Positions 1 to 7,189 are shown, counted from the first letter of the stretch. The stretch is DNA of 11,951 bases from CAYHGV01 sp964356135 (GCA_964356135.1 CAYHGV010000091.1:1-11951), one strand, 5' to 3'. The notes: generated by a model from the letters alone, not told the origin. A program made the numbers and translations.

Positions 1-1124
1 AGATCAAGTTTGACCAAACACTTTTCAACTCCGGCCTACTTATTTGCCACATTGACGAAAATGTTATCGAAGCTCGCCGACCAAACAACCAGGTAAATGC
101 AGGTGGTGCCTCCCCTTACGGAGTAGCAGTGGAGCAGGCGGATGGCAATGACCACCTCTGGAACGGCAGCAATAGCGGCGACGCTGGCGACGTATTTCCA
201 GGCTCCACCAATAACACGGCATTCGATAATACCGGCACCAATCCCGACTCCCGAACCAACTCAGGCAATAATACAAACTGTGGTGTGAATAAAATTCCGG
301 CATCTGCGTCTTCGATGTCAGCGTATATGTATATTAGTTCCGGTGGAGGCGGGACTGAAACCGAACTCAAATACGATGAGAACACGGTATTTTACGTCGT
401 CAGCGAGGAAATCGATAATGCCTATGCAGTTCAGTTCACTCCCACCAAGTATCCCTATAAAGTGAAAAAAATCGGATTATACGTCTCCTCTTATGGAAAT
501 CCCACAACCCCGTTTGATTTGTTTATTATACCCGAAGGCGGCTCCTCGACCGGCATTCCTAACGTACACGCGACCACACCCGATGCATTCAACTGGTTCG
601 ATGTTTCAAGTCTTAATGTGATTATCGAGTCTGGCGACTTTTATGCCGGAATTCTGTATAATACTGCCTCTAACCCTAAAATCGGCACCGATGTCGCACC
701 GCCCCTCCACCATCGGAGCTGGAACTACTGGGAAGGAGATTGGTATAACTTCGATGAATGGGATTCACCGTGGTCGGATAGCATGGATTTGATGATTCGA
801 GTTAAAGGCAGTTCCACCGGTGTTGAGGAAACCCAAAAGGAAAACCATGATGTTACATTATTAACCTGCCAACCCAACCCCTTTAGCCAAAATACTCAAA
901 TCCAATTCCAGGTCCCGGTTTCAGATTTGGTCAACCTAAAGATTTATGACCCCTCGGGCAGGCTCATCCGCACACTCGTTGATGGTTTAAAAACAACAGG
1001 AACATACAAGGTAACCTGGGATGGAAAAGACGAAACTGGAAATCGAATTCCCCAGGGCGTTTATTTTTATCATCTCACCACCCCAAAATCGACATTAATT
1101 CAGAAGGTAGTTTTGCTGAGGTAA
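1..1124 (+). CDS. Secreted M6-family metallopeptidase, C-terminal part (5' end outside window)
   Basis: The reading frame is open from the first base (first whole codon at 3), so the GTG at 129 is internal. 373 residues are visible. Residues 11-110 match the C-terminal half of immune-inhibitor-A-like M6 peptidases: GLLICHIDENV, then GVAVEQADGND, GDAGDVFPG and a SAYMYIS strand. The zinc-binding HExxH lies upstream of the window. Residues about 120-270 form a beta-rich domain without a clear name. Residues about 284-373 are a FlgD/T9SS-like C-terminal module: NPF, then IYDPSGRLIRTLV, WDGKDETGN and GVYFYHL, ending in QKVVLLR. Modules of this type act in secretion or surface anchoring in FCB-group bacteria. 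The protein probably degrades extracellular protein. In most relatives the first motif reads GLLIWHID, so Cys replaces Trp here. No terminator is visible before the next gene, which has its own promoter. Confidence 0.87.
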   Translation, partial: IKFDQTLFNSGLLICHIDENVIEARRPNNQVNAGGASPYGVAVEQADGNDHLWNGSNSGDAGDVFPGSTNNTAFDNTGTNPDSRTNSGNNTNCGVNKIPASASSMSAYMYISSGGGGTETELKYDENTVFYVVSEEIDNAYAVQFTPTKYPYKVKKIGLYVSSYGNPTTPFDLFIIPEGGSSTGIPNVHATTPDAFNWFDVSSLNVIIESGDFYAGILYNTASNPKIGTDVAPPLHHRSWNYWEGDWYNFDEWDSPWSDSMDLMIRVKGSSTGVEETQKENHDVTLLTCQPNPFSQNTQIQFQVPVSDLVNLKIYDPSGRLIRTLVDGLKTTGTYKVTWDGKDETGNRIPQGVYFYHLTTPKSTLIQKVVLLR

Positions 1125-1142
1125 TAAGAAAATACGATGACA

Positions 1143-1171
1143 TTGACAGAATCAATATTTATAACTATAAT
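1143..1171 (+). promoter_or_regulatory. Consensus sigma70 promoter of the lipoprotein gene
   Basis: The -35 box TTGACA (1143-1148) and the -10 box TATAAT (1166-1171) are separated by exactly 17 bases, so all 12 hexamer positions match consensus. Transcription should start near 1178. That gives a 5' UTR of about 15 nt carrying only the Shine-Dalgarno AAGGAGG (1181-1187). The downstream gene should be strongly and constitutively expressed, independent of the M6 peptidase gene. Confidence 0.85.
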
Positions 1172-1192
1172 GCCAACAAAAAGGAGGGCGAA

Positions 1193-1900
1193 ATGGTGTA
1201 CAAAAAAATCTTAGTGCTCGCGGTCGTAACGCTGATGGGCTTAACATTGTCCTGTCCAGAAAAGACGACCGGCGTCAAGGGCCAGCTCATACTCCAGACC
1301 GGCCAGACCGGTGATGTCCGAAACTGCCGGGTCCAACTTTTCGTCAGCTCCGATTTGACCGGTAATCCGGTCAAGGAGGTAGCGTCCGAGGCGACCGGAG
1401 TAGACCAGACAAAATCCGATTTCCTCATTGAAAATGTCCTTCCCCAATACTATTATCTTTTAGCCTGGAAAGACTTAAATGGCAATGGTAAGGTTGACCA
1501 TTTAGATATTGTCGGTGTCAATGGCGGCACCTACCGTCCTGGCTACGGCGGGACCCAAGTAACGGTCACCGACGGAAAAATAACCGATGTCGGCCAGATT
1601 GTAATGATTATTTATAAAGAGTTGATCCTCAGCATCTCAGCAAGCTTGGGCCCCAATAATCTGACACGATTCACTTACAGCTTCAACGACAACTGCGATG
1701 TGACGGGATTTAGGGTATCCGACTTACAGGGTAATTATGCTGATGACACCGGTCAAGCCGGACACAAGACCGCAAACACCCAATACTATTCTGATGGCTG
1801 GAATAGCAATGGAAATCCCCTTAGTGGAACCTTTATTGTCACGCTCTCCGGTTCCTACAATAACGCGGCTTTCGCTTTAGCGGACACCCTTAACATCTAA
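1193..1900 (+). CDS. Secreted lipoprotein with transthyretin-like domain and EF-hand loop
   Basis: The product has 235 aa and its specific function is unknown. The ATG at 1193 follows AAGGAGG by 5 nt. Residues 1-20 are a signal peptide (two Lys, then a hydrophobic stretch) leading to a lipobox-like TLSC with Cys21. Thr at -3 is not ideal, so the lipoprotein call is likely but not certain. Residues about 27-140 look like a transthyretin or carboxypeptidase-regulatory beta sandwich: GQLIL, FLIENVLPQYYYLLAW, VTVTDGKITDVGQIVM. Residues 94-105 form a canonical calcium loop with ligands D94, N96, N98, D102 and D105. Residues 145-235 are a second beta domain (SNGNPLSGTFIVTLSGSY), probably Ig-like. 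The gene is monocistronic, with its own consensus promoter and a strong terminator. It is probably anchored in a membrane facing the periplasm or outside. Confidence 0.82.
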   Translation: MVYKKILVLAVVTLMGLTLSCPEKTTGVKGQLILQTGQTGDVRNCRVQLFVSSDLTGNPVKEVASEATGVDQTKSDFLIENVLPQYYYLLAWKDLNGNGKVDHLDIVGVNGGTYRPGYGGTQVTVTDGKITDVGQIVMIIYKELILSISASLGPNNLTRFTYSFNDNCDVTGFRVSDLQGNYADDTGQAGHKTANTQYYSDGWNSNGNPLSGTFIVTLSGSYNNAAFALADTLNI

Positions 1901-1920
1901 TTATTTTTGTCACTTGCCAG

Positions 1921-1955
1921 CCGGGCGGCAGCAATGCCGCCCGGTTTTTATTTTT
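1921..1955 (+). terminator. Intrinsic terminator after the lipoprotein gene
   Basis: A perfect 10-bp stem (CCGGGCGGCA, 1921-1930, with TGCCGCCCGG, 1935-1944) closes a GCAA tetraloop. It is followed by TTTTTATTTTT. The T-rich tail lies only on the plus-strand side, so it terminates the lipoprotein transcript. It also separates this unit from the convergent ogt operon. Confidence 0.93.
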
Positions 1956-1972
1956 AACAAAAAAACCAGTTT

Positions 1973-2461
1973 TTATAACTCCAATTCCAACAATCTTTTC
2001 TTCAGCTTTATCCCTCCACCAAACCCGACCAGGCTGCCGTCCGAGCCAACCACCCGATGGCAGGGGACGATAATCGGAATCGGATTTTTACCCAGAGCCT
2101 GCCCAGCCGCCCGAAACGCCCGGGGCTTGCCGATTGCCTGCGCAATTTGCCGGTAGGTCCTGGTTCTGCCAAAAGGAATTTTCAAAGTTGCCTGCCAGAC
2201 CCGTTTCTGAAACGGGGTGGCATCGCCAAAATCGAGCCGGGCATTAAATCTGACCGGCTTACCGCTTAAGTATTTTTTCAGGTCGCTGATTATCCGCAGA
2301 AATCTCTTCGGTTGCATTTCAGGTTTCTCCCGCAATCGCTTTTTTAACTTGGAACGAAAGGCATGTTGAAAAGCGTTAAACTCAACCTGGCAAATCCCTT
2401 TATCGGTTGCAGCGATACCGACCTTACCAATCGGTGAATTAAATATCGTATAGTATATCAT
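1973..2461 (-). CDS. ogt: Methylated-DNA-[protein]-cysteine S-methyltransferase
   Basis: This 162-aa suicide repair protein transfers the alkyl group from O6-alkylguanine (and O4-alkylthymine) in DNA to its own cysteine. The active-site motif PCHRV is at 133-137 (acceptor Cys134), preceded by GKNPIPII and followed by the conserved GSLVGFGGG (142-150). The helix-turn-helix region TPFQKRVWQATLKIPFGRT (82-100) and the RAFRAAGQALG recognition segment are both present. The length fits the short Ogt/AGT form without an Ada regulatory domain. The start ATG overlaps the stop of the upstream PLP-enzyme gene as ATGA, so translation is probably coupled. It is the last gene of the tldD operon. No clear terminator follows in this direction. 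Confidence 0.95.
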   Translation of the reverse strand: MIYYTIFNSPIGKVGIAATDKGICQVEFNAFQHAFRSKLKKRLREKPEMQPKRFLRIISDLKKYLSGKPVRFNARLDFGDATPFQKRVWQATLKIPFGRTRTYRQIAQAIGKPRAFRAAGQALGKNPIPIIVPCHRVVGSDGSLVGFGGGIKLKKRLLELEL

Positions 2462-3585
2462 GGCAGCACCTCCACCAGTTTCGCAACCTCCGCCTCGCTG
2501 TTGTAGAAATGGGGTGAAATCCGTAGGCGATTGTCCCTGACCGAAATAATGATATTGTTTGCTTTGAGCAATTTAAAAATTTCTTCGCTGTCTTTATCCG
2601 GCTTAAAACAGGAAACGATGCCCGACCATTCCTTCTCATCCCGGGAGCTGTAGATCTGATACCCTTTCTTAAGAAGTCCGGCGCAGAGCATATCGGTCAA
2701 ATATCGGATCCGCTCTTCAATCGCTCCTATCCCCAGGTCTAACAGCAGCTCAACTGAGGCATCCATACCGCAGATACCGGAATAATTGAGCGTGGCGAAT
2801 TCAAATTTTTTTGCATCGGGCACAAATTTCAAATCATAGTTGCGAAAATTCAACCAATCGACCACATGAATCCAACCGCAGTCGGTAACCTTGATTACAT
2901 CCCAGTATTTTTTATCGAGGTAAAACAGGGCAATCCCCAGAGGACCCAGAAGCCACTTCGGAGCTCCGCACGACAATCCATTAATTTTCATCTTTTTAAC
3001 ATCAAGGGATAGAGCGCCAAGCCCCTGAATGGCGTCCACAAAAAAGAAGATTCCATGCTCGGCACAGAACTCGCCGATTCGTTTTAAATCATTGCGAAAG
3101 CCGGAGCTGAACTCGACAAAACTTAAAGCGATAATTCGGGTCCGCTCATCGACCCGTCCGGCCAAATCGTCGAAAAGAATTCTTCCCGCATTCGACTGGA
3201 CAAATCGGGTCTCGACTTTTGGTGATAGATTGAGCCAGGGGTAGACATTAGCCGGAAACTCCTCGTTGCAGGTAATGATATTATCTCCCTCCTCGAACGG
3301 AAAGCCGTTGGCAACCATCGTCGCCCCATGCGAGGTATTGCTGACAAAAGCAATCTCAGAGCTTTCGCTACCGACGAGTTTTGCCGCTTTACCCCGCGAG
3401 CGCTCCCGCATCTCATACCACTCCTGCTCTTTAAGGTTACACTCCGACTGCAGCGAACGAACGAATCGCTCGGTCGCTTGGACCGCACGCTCCGGCATCG
3501 GCCCCATACTTGCATGATCTAAATAAATGAAACTCTTTGTAATCGGAAATTCTTCCCTGATTCTTTCGATATCGACTTCAGTCAC
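2458..3585 (-). CDS. Class-V aminotransferase-fold PLP enzyme, isopenicillin-N-epimerase/cysteine-desulfurase-like
   Basis: I chose the GTG at 3585 (375 aa), which overlaps the tldE stop by 8 nt. The frame also runs up to an ATG at 3690, but those extra 35 residues are tldE coding sequence read in another frame, and family similarity begins at about IREEFPITKSFIYLDHASMG. Seen: the N-terminal LDHASMGPMP loop, the phosphate-binding SNTSHGAT (83-90, His86 probably stacking on PLP), FFVDAIQG with Asp184 (pairs with the pyridine N), and SCGAPKWLLGP with the Schiff-base Lys210. The C-terminal RLRISPHFYN contains the substrate-carboxylate arginine region. The active-site cysteine loop of SufS/IscS-type desulfurases is not recognisable, so sulfur transfer from cysteine is doubtful. 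The substrate cannot be told from sequence. Operon position suggests work alongside TldD/TldE. Confidence 0.85.
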   Translation of the reverse strand: MTEVDIERIREEFPITKSFIYLDHASMGPMPERAVQATERFVRSLQSECNLKEQEWYEMRERSRGKAAKLVGSESSEIAFVSNTSHGATMVANGFPFEEGDNIITCNEEFPANVYPWLNLSPKVETRFVQSNAGRILFDDLAGRVDERTRIIALSFVEFSSGFRNDLKRIGEFCAEHGIFFFVDAIQGLGALSLDVKKMKINGLSCGAPKWLLGPLGIALFYLDKKYWDVIKVTDCGWIHVVDWLNFRNYDLKFVPDAKKFEFATLNYSGICGMDASVELLLDLGIGAIEERIRYLTDMLCAGLLKKGYQIYSSRDEKEWSGIVSCFKPDKDSEEIFKLLKANNIIISVRDNRLRISPHFYNSEAEVAKLVEVLP

Positions 3586-4867
3586 CGCCGAACGCAAGCT
3601 CTTCAAACCGTATCGCTTTGGGTCCAAGATAGTCGCCCAGGAATACGGTTTCACGGGCGAAACGGGCATTGGCAAAACAATCGAAGACATTTCCGCTTAC
3701 CGAACCGCCTTTGATCGTTCTGCTTTCTCTCTCCGAATGCTCGTAGCCCAGCCTGATTTCACCAACAAAATTACCGGTGATCGGGTCTGGTTCCAGAGAC
3801 GAAAACGAGACGATTTCGTAGACCGGTCCGGATGCGAGAAGATCGGAGTATGGGGTTACGCCGGAAAGAACCTCGGTATTGGCAAATCTACCGGTCGGTT
3901 CCATTCCTAAGTAATCTGCATACTCCTTGGTCGCCCAAAAACCGTTAACGATGCCCTCTTTTATTAAAAGGGTCCGATTCGCCGCCACCCCGTCATCATC
4001 GAAAGGACTGGTCTTTGAGCCAAAGGCACAGAGACCATTTGAAGTCAGGTTCAGGGCATCTCCTTTAACCGGCCGTGCGCCGAATGCACTCTCACCTTTT
4101 TTAAACTGGCTCAAGTTGCGGTAGAGCGCCCACCCCGAACTCATAACCCGGAATGGCTCAAAAACTCTACAAACCTCTTCATGGCTCACGACGACGGGAT
4201 ATAATCCGGTCCTCGGGAGATTCGCGCGCAGGCTGTCCCGGGCATACCGGGCGTATCGGGGTATGATTTCGGTCCAGTCCAGATCGGCGAACCGCCGACG
4301 CCGGAACTCCATGTGGGTCTCGGATTCCTTTGCCCCATCCGAAGAAACAAGAACGAAATCGCAGAAGAGGTCCGTCTCCTTCTTCATGGTATCGATTCCC
4401 CGACTATTCCGGAGCACGGTCTCGGTCTCCGACCAGAAGAACTCGGCGCTGGCAAGCCTCACCCCCTGCTCTTTGGCGATGAGACTGACCAGTGTCGCCT
4501 TCACTTCCTCAAGCCCTTCGCCTGGATTTTTCGTATCGAACATCTCGACCGCGGGATACACCGCCGGTCCTGGAAGCTGGTGAATGGGATTACCGACGAG
4601 CTCTGCCATAAATACCCCGTCTTCGATCAGTTTTTTTAACATTTCATCACTGTAAGCAGGAAGGATAATAATCGTGCCCGAACCCCGCTTTCCGTCATGG
4701 TCATTATAGATAATGATTTCATAAACTTGGTCACGGACGGTGCGTACACTCTCAACCTCGTTTCCGATAAGATAGAGCTGATGCTGGTTGAGCGTGCGCG
4801 ACCGGACCAACCAGTCATGAATCTCACAATGAGCTGAAACTGTTTCAATGATTCGGCTCAAGTTCAT
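3578..4867 (-). CDS. tldE: TldE/PmbA-type subunit of the TldD/TldE metalloprotease
   Basis: This is the partner subunit of TldD. In E. coli the TldD/TldE heterodimer removes leader peptides from modified peptides such as microcin B17 and degrades small unfolded proteins, with TldE lacking the zinc site. Here too no HExxxH is present. I place the start at the ATG at 4867, which overlaps the tldD stop as ATGA and follows an AGG/GGG-rich stretch. This gives 429 aa, normal for the family; a start at 4930 would add 21 residues that overlap tldD. The C-terminal half carries the family pattern: LTSNGLCAFGSKTSPFDDDG, the FWATKEYADYLG segment, TGRFANTEVLSG, and the final GGSVSGNVFDCFANA and GPKAIRFEELAFGG. 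The N-terminal half is divergent. It acts in the cytosol in E. coli. Confidence 0.9.
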   Translation of the reverse strand: MNLSRIIETVSAHCEIHDWLVRSRTLNQHQLYLIGNEVESVRTVRDQVYEIIIYNDHDGKRGSGTIIILPAYSDEMLKKLIEDGVFMAELVGNPIHQLPGPAVYPAVEMFDTKNPGEGLEEVKATLVSLIAKEQGVRLASAEFFWSETETVLRNSRGIDTMKKETDLFCDFVLVSSDGAKESETHMEFRRRRFADLDWTEIIPRYARYARDSLRANLPRTGLYPVVVSHEEVCRVFEPFRVMSSGWALYRNLSQFKKGESAFGARPVKGDALNLTSNGLCAFGSKTSPFDDDGVAANRTLLIKEGIVNGFWATKEYADYLGMEPTGRFANTEVLSGVTPYSDLLASGPVYEIVSFSSLEPDPITGNFVGEIRLGYEHSERESRTIKGGSVSGNVFDCFANARFARETVFLGDYLGPKAIRFEELAFGGD

Positions 4868-6246
4868 CCCAGCCTCGCCCTGAATTTTAAATGTGGTCCA
4901 CCGGTTGAGACCGGTATATTCTCTTTCCAACCTTTACCGCAGGTTCCACCGTTGAGCTGAAAATCGTTACCCACTGCCGAGATGCTCACAAGCATATCGG
5001 GCACATAGCCGGTAATTCCAATCGGAGAAAAGACCCGACCGGTCGGCTTGCCGTTTTTTATCTCATAGCCGGAATGGGCGATAACCTGAATTCCCCAATC
5101 CTTCGGGTCCTCCATGCCGCTCTCGGCATGGCAGAGATAGATCCCATCGTTGAGTGACTCGATCATCTCGTCTTTCGAACTCTGACCTTTTTCAAAAAAG
5201 GTATTTGACATCCGGGCATAGACTTTTTTCTTGAAGCTTTCGCGTCGACCATTGGCGGTACGGCTAACCTTCAATGCCGAAGCCGCATGAAGATCGGACA
5301 ATCCGCGCTCGAAGACACCATTGCGAATGATATGGGTTGGCTGAGACTCTTGCCCCTCATCGTCGAAAAAATACGAACCGTAACCGCCGGGCAACGACGG
5401 GTCGTCGACGATACTGACGAAAGGTGCCGCAATGCGGCACCCAAGATAATTTTGCGCTTTCGCCCGTCCGCTCAAAAACATGTCGAGTTCGACACCGTGC
5501 CCGAACGCCTCATGGGCAAGGATTCCCGCTACATCCGGATCCGCCACCACCTCATAGGTACCCGGCGTGATTCGCTCTGCGCTGAGCAGCTTCAGGGTTC
5601 GTTCTTTCAATCCCGCCAGCCGGTCATCTTCAATCCGGACAATTTCGAATCCGCCCGTCCCCGACCGATGCTCCCAGCCAAGTTCGGTTCGACCCTGGTC
5701 TCTGACATAGAGCACCAAGAATATCACAATCCGGCACAGCTCCTGCGAAATAAGCCGCTCGCGGTTCGCAAAGAGCTTCGTTCCCCGGGTCTCAGAATAC
5801 GACACCACTCCATTGACGACTCTACTATCAAGGGCTTTGAGCCGCTGGTGAAGGTCTTTGAGATAATCGAATTTCTCCTGTAATGTCATCGTCGCGGGGT
5901 CAGTTTTAACCGGGGTGGAAAAATGTCCTTCGAATCGAGTCCCGGGTTCAATTTTAACCCGTTCTTTTTTTAGTTGAATTGACCGGGCGAAAGTCCTCGC
6001 CTGGTTGTCCAAAGCATCCGGGGTTGTATCACCCATCGCCCATTCCTCGAAGTGCTCTCCGTTAAAGGCAGAAAAAACCACGCCCTGGCTCGGATCCGCC
6101 TGGGATACCCTCTCTTCCCGGTTTTCGATTCGGATGGTAACCCCGCTCGTGGTCGTCGCCAGCACCGAAGCATACGGCACCCGCTTTTCGAGTTCACTGA
6201 CCAAGCCGGGGAAAAACTGCTTGAGATTGAGAAATTCTTTATCCAT
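4864..6246 (-). CDS. tldD: TldD zinc metalloprotease subunit
   Basis: 460 aa, full length. The zinc-binding motif HEAFGH spans residues 245-250, inside PDVAGILAHEAFGHGVELD. The late Cys436 in NGGTCGKGW occupies the place of the third zinc ligand known from the E. coli TldD structure. ENIPVSTGGPHLKF closes the protein as usual. N-terminal features (SGVTIRIENREERVSQ, GVVFSAFNGE) also fit the family. TldD forms the catalytic half of a heterodimer with TldE, which is encoded next with an ATGA overlap. The family matures ribosomally made modified peptides and clears small proteins; no precursor-peptide gene is evident nearby, so the substrate is unknown. The ATG at 6246 lies 8 nt below a TATAAT box and lacks a Shine-Dalgarno sequence, so the mRNA is probably leaderless. 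Confidence 0.95.
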   Translation of the reverse strand: MDKEFLNLKQFFPGLVSELEKRVPYASVLATTTSGVTIRIENREERVSQADPSQGVVFSAFNGEHFEEWAMGDTTPDALDNQARTFARSIQLKKERVKIEPGTRFEGHFSTPVKTDPATMTLQEKFDYLKDLHQRLKALDSRVVNGVVSYSETRGTKLFANRERLISQELCRIVIFLVLYVRDQGRTELGWEHRSGTGGFEIVRIEDDRLAGLKERTLKLLSAERITPGTYEVVADPDVAGILAHEAFGHGVELDMFLSGRAKAQNYLGCRIAAPFVSIVDDPSLPGGYGSYFFDDEGQESQPTHIIRNGVFERGLSDLHAASALKVSRTANGRRESFKKKVYARMSNTFFEKGQSSKDEMIESLNDGIYLCHAESGMEDPKDWGIQVIAHSGYEIKNGKPTGRVFSPIGITGYVPDMLVSISAVGNDFQLNGGTCGKGWKENIPVSTGGPHLKFRARLG

Positions 6247-6254
6247 CGGAGCGA

Positions 6255-6282
6255 ATTATACCCCCCGAACCTCGGTCGTCAA
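6255..6282 (-). promoter_or_regulatory. Sigma70 promoter of the tldD-tldE-PLP-ogt operon
   Basis: On the minus strand TTGACG (6282-6277) and TATAAT (6260-6255) are separated by 16 bases, which is 11 of 12 consensus positions. Only TCGCTCCG lies between the -10 box and the tldD ATG, so the expected transcription start falls within about two bases of the initiation codon. All four genes downstream are joined by overlaps, so this should be the main promoter of the operon. Confidence 0.8.
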
Positions 6283-6378
6283 TAGCAACGAATTTGCTAG
6301 GCAAGTGGTGATTTTATTATAAACTAACTGGCAACACGATTTGATGAGCCAGGTAAATATATCTGGTCTGTCGTAATG

Positions 6379-7071
6379 TCAAAGTTTACCGGTGTCTCTT
6401 GTCTGTCTCTGTTGAATGAACCTTCTTTTTCCCATTACTAGTTTTACATAATTATATTCATCAACTTTCTTAGCAATCACTGAATTCTGAGGCAGGTTTT
6501 CTGGGATGCGATACTCTTCAATAATTTTTTGAATTCCTTTCAGAAAAATCACGTAGTATTCACCCTTTTCCCCATTCATAATTCCAAGAATCAACTTTCT
6601 TTTTTTTAATTGTCTTCTGATCTCAGTATCCCACATAACAAAGAGTTCTGGATTCAATAAACTCAAAGCCTTACTCGCCCCAGTTTGGCCAAAGAGGTTC
6701 TTAAATTTATCAAAAACATGCTCAATTTTCTCCCACGCACCTTTATCAGCAGTTCTGATAGAATACTTTTCAAGGGATTTCAAATCATCTTTAGTATTAT
6801 TTATTATCTTTCTGACATTCTGAAAATCTAATTTCTTGGTTTCTTTAGCAGGGAAATTCCACGTGTAGAGCAAAAGCAAAATGCCTTTTATCGTGTTAAT
6901 GTCTTCATACCAGTCCTCACCAGCACTTTTTTTGGCTTGGTTTATAAATTGTGTTGCAAGCTCGTAGCAGAAAGCACGAGGTTCTCGAAGGAAATCTTGA
7001 GATGGATCATAGAAACCATCGTATAATTTGTCTTTCATATCCTCTGCATAACGCTCTGAATTACCTCTCAT
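6379..7071 (-). CDS. AT-rich gene of unknown function with HhH-GPD-like motif
   Basis: 230 aa, and no named family is recognised. The segment 130-152 (TGASKALSLLNPELFVMWDTEIRR) resembles the helix-hairpin-helix and catalytic strand of HhH-GPD DNA glycosylases, whose usual form is GxGxKTA...VDTHVRR. In this reading Lys134 and Asp148 fall at the Lys and Asp positions. The rest is helical and Lys-rich, without a signal peptide or membrane segment, so it is cytosolic. Base composition differs sharply from its neighbours: 14 of 60 bases are G/C at 6781-6840, against 37 of 60 at 5461-5520, which suggests recent transfer. The start ATG at 7071 overlaps the stop of a 24-codon ORF as ATGA and has no good Shine-Dalgarno of its own. 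An in-frame ATG at 7038 after GAGG is an alternative. It lies downstream of the R-M genes on the same strand. A DNA-repair or defence role is only an inference. Confidence 0.7.
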   Translation of the reverse strand: MRGNSERYAEDMKDKLYDGFYDPSQDFLREPRAFCYELATQFINQAKKSAGEDWYEDINTIKGILLLLYTWNFPAKETKKLDFQNVRKIINNTKDDLKSLEKYSIRTADKGAWEKIEHVFDKFKNLFGQTGASKALSLLNPELFVMWDTEIRRQLKKRKLILGIMNGEKGEYYVIFLKGIQKIIEEYRIPENLPQNSVIAKKVDEYNYVKLVMGKRRFIQQRQTRDTGKL

Positions 7072-7142
7072 CGACCCACAGGCAGTTGAAAATAGGTGGA
7101 TTTAGTAATAACAAACCCCTCTCGCCCCATCGCAGAATACAT
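7068..7142 (-). CDS. Candidate 24-aa leader ORF upstream of the AT-rich gene
   Basis: A short ORF (MYSAMGREGFVITKSTYFQL and four more residues) begins 9 nt after GGAGGAA (7158-7152). It ends in a TGA that overlaps the next ATG as ATGA. That layout would feed ribosomes into the AT-rich gene, which lacks a good ribosome site. No family is recognised. The frame stays open upstream into the endonuclease stop region, so it could instead be a remnant of a decayed gene. Its short length makes the call uncertain. Confidence 0.35.
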   Translation of the reverse strand: MYSAMGREGFVITKSTYFQLPVGR

Positions 7143-7189
7143 GCTTATGGCTTCCTCCGCAATTACTGGCAATAAAAAGAATTGCCTTC

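Noticed and set aside
129..131. GTG at 129 as the start of the first gene
   Set aside because: The frame is open to the window edge, and the upstream codons encode the conserved GLLI-HID motif of M6 peptidases, so the GTG is internal.
1921..1944. The GC hairpin as a terminator for ogt on the minus strand
   Set aside because: On that strand the stem is followed by CTGGCAAGTG, not a T-run. A role as a pause site or barrier is possible but not supported.
3586..3690. Longer start for the PLP enzyme at ATG 3690
   Set aside because: The extra 35 residues are tldE codons read out of frame, and similarity to the family begins after the GTG at 3585.
4868..4930. Longer start for tldE at 4930
   Set aside because: It would overlap tldD by 67 nt, while the ATG at 4867 gives the same ATGA overlap seen elsewhere in the operon and a normal family length.
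5287..5883. Plus-strand ORF (198 codons) opposite tldD
   Set aside because: It is antisense to the clearly conserved TldD core, including the HEAFGH region, and its translation resembles nothing known.
2652..6097. Avoidance of RGATCY sites as a sign of long R-M residence
   Set aside because: Five sites against roughly twelve expected from even base use looks low, but GATC itself is also under-represented in the window (about 26 by eye), so the subset is not specially avoided at this sample size.
7168..7186. Hairpin GGCAAT-N7-ATTGCC after the endonuclease gene
   Set aside because: A weak 6-bp stem with no T-tract on the minus strand; not a convincing terminator.
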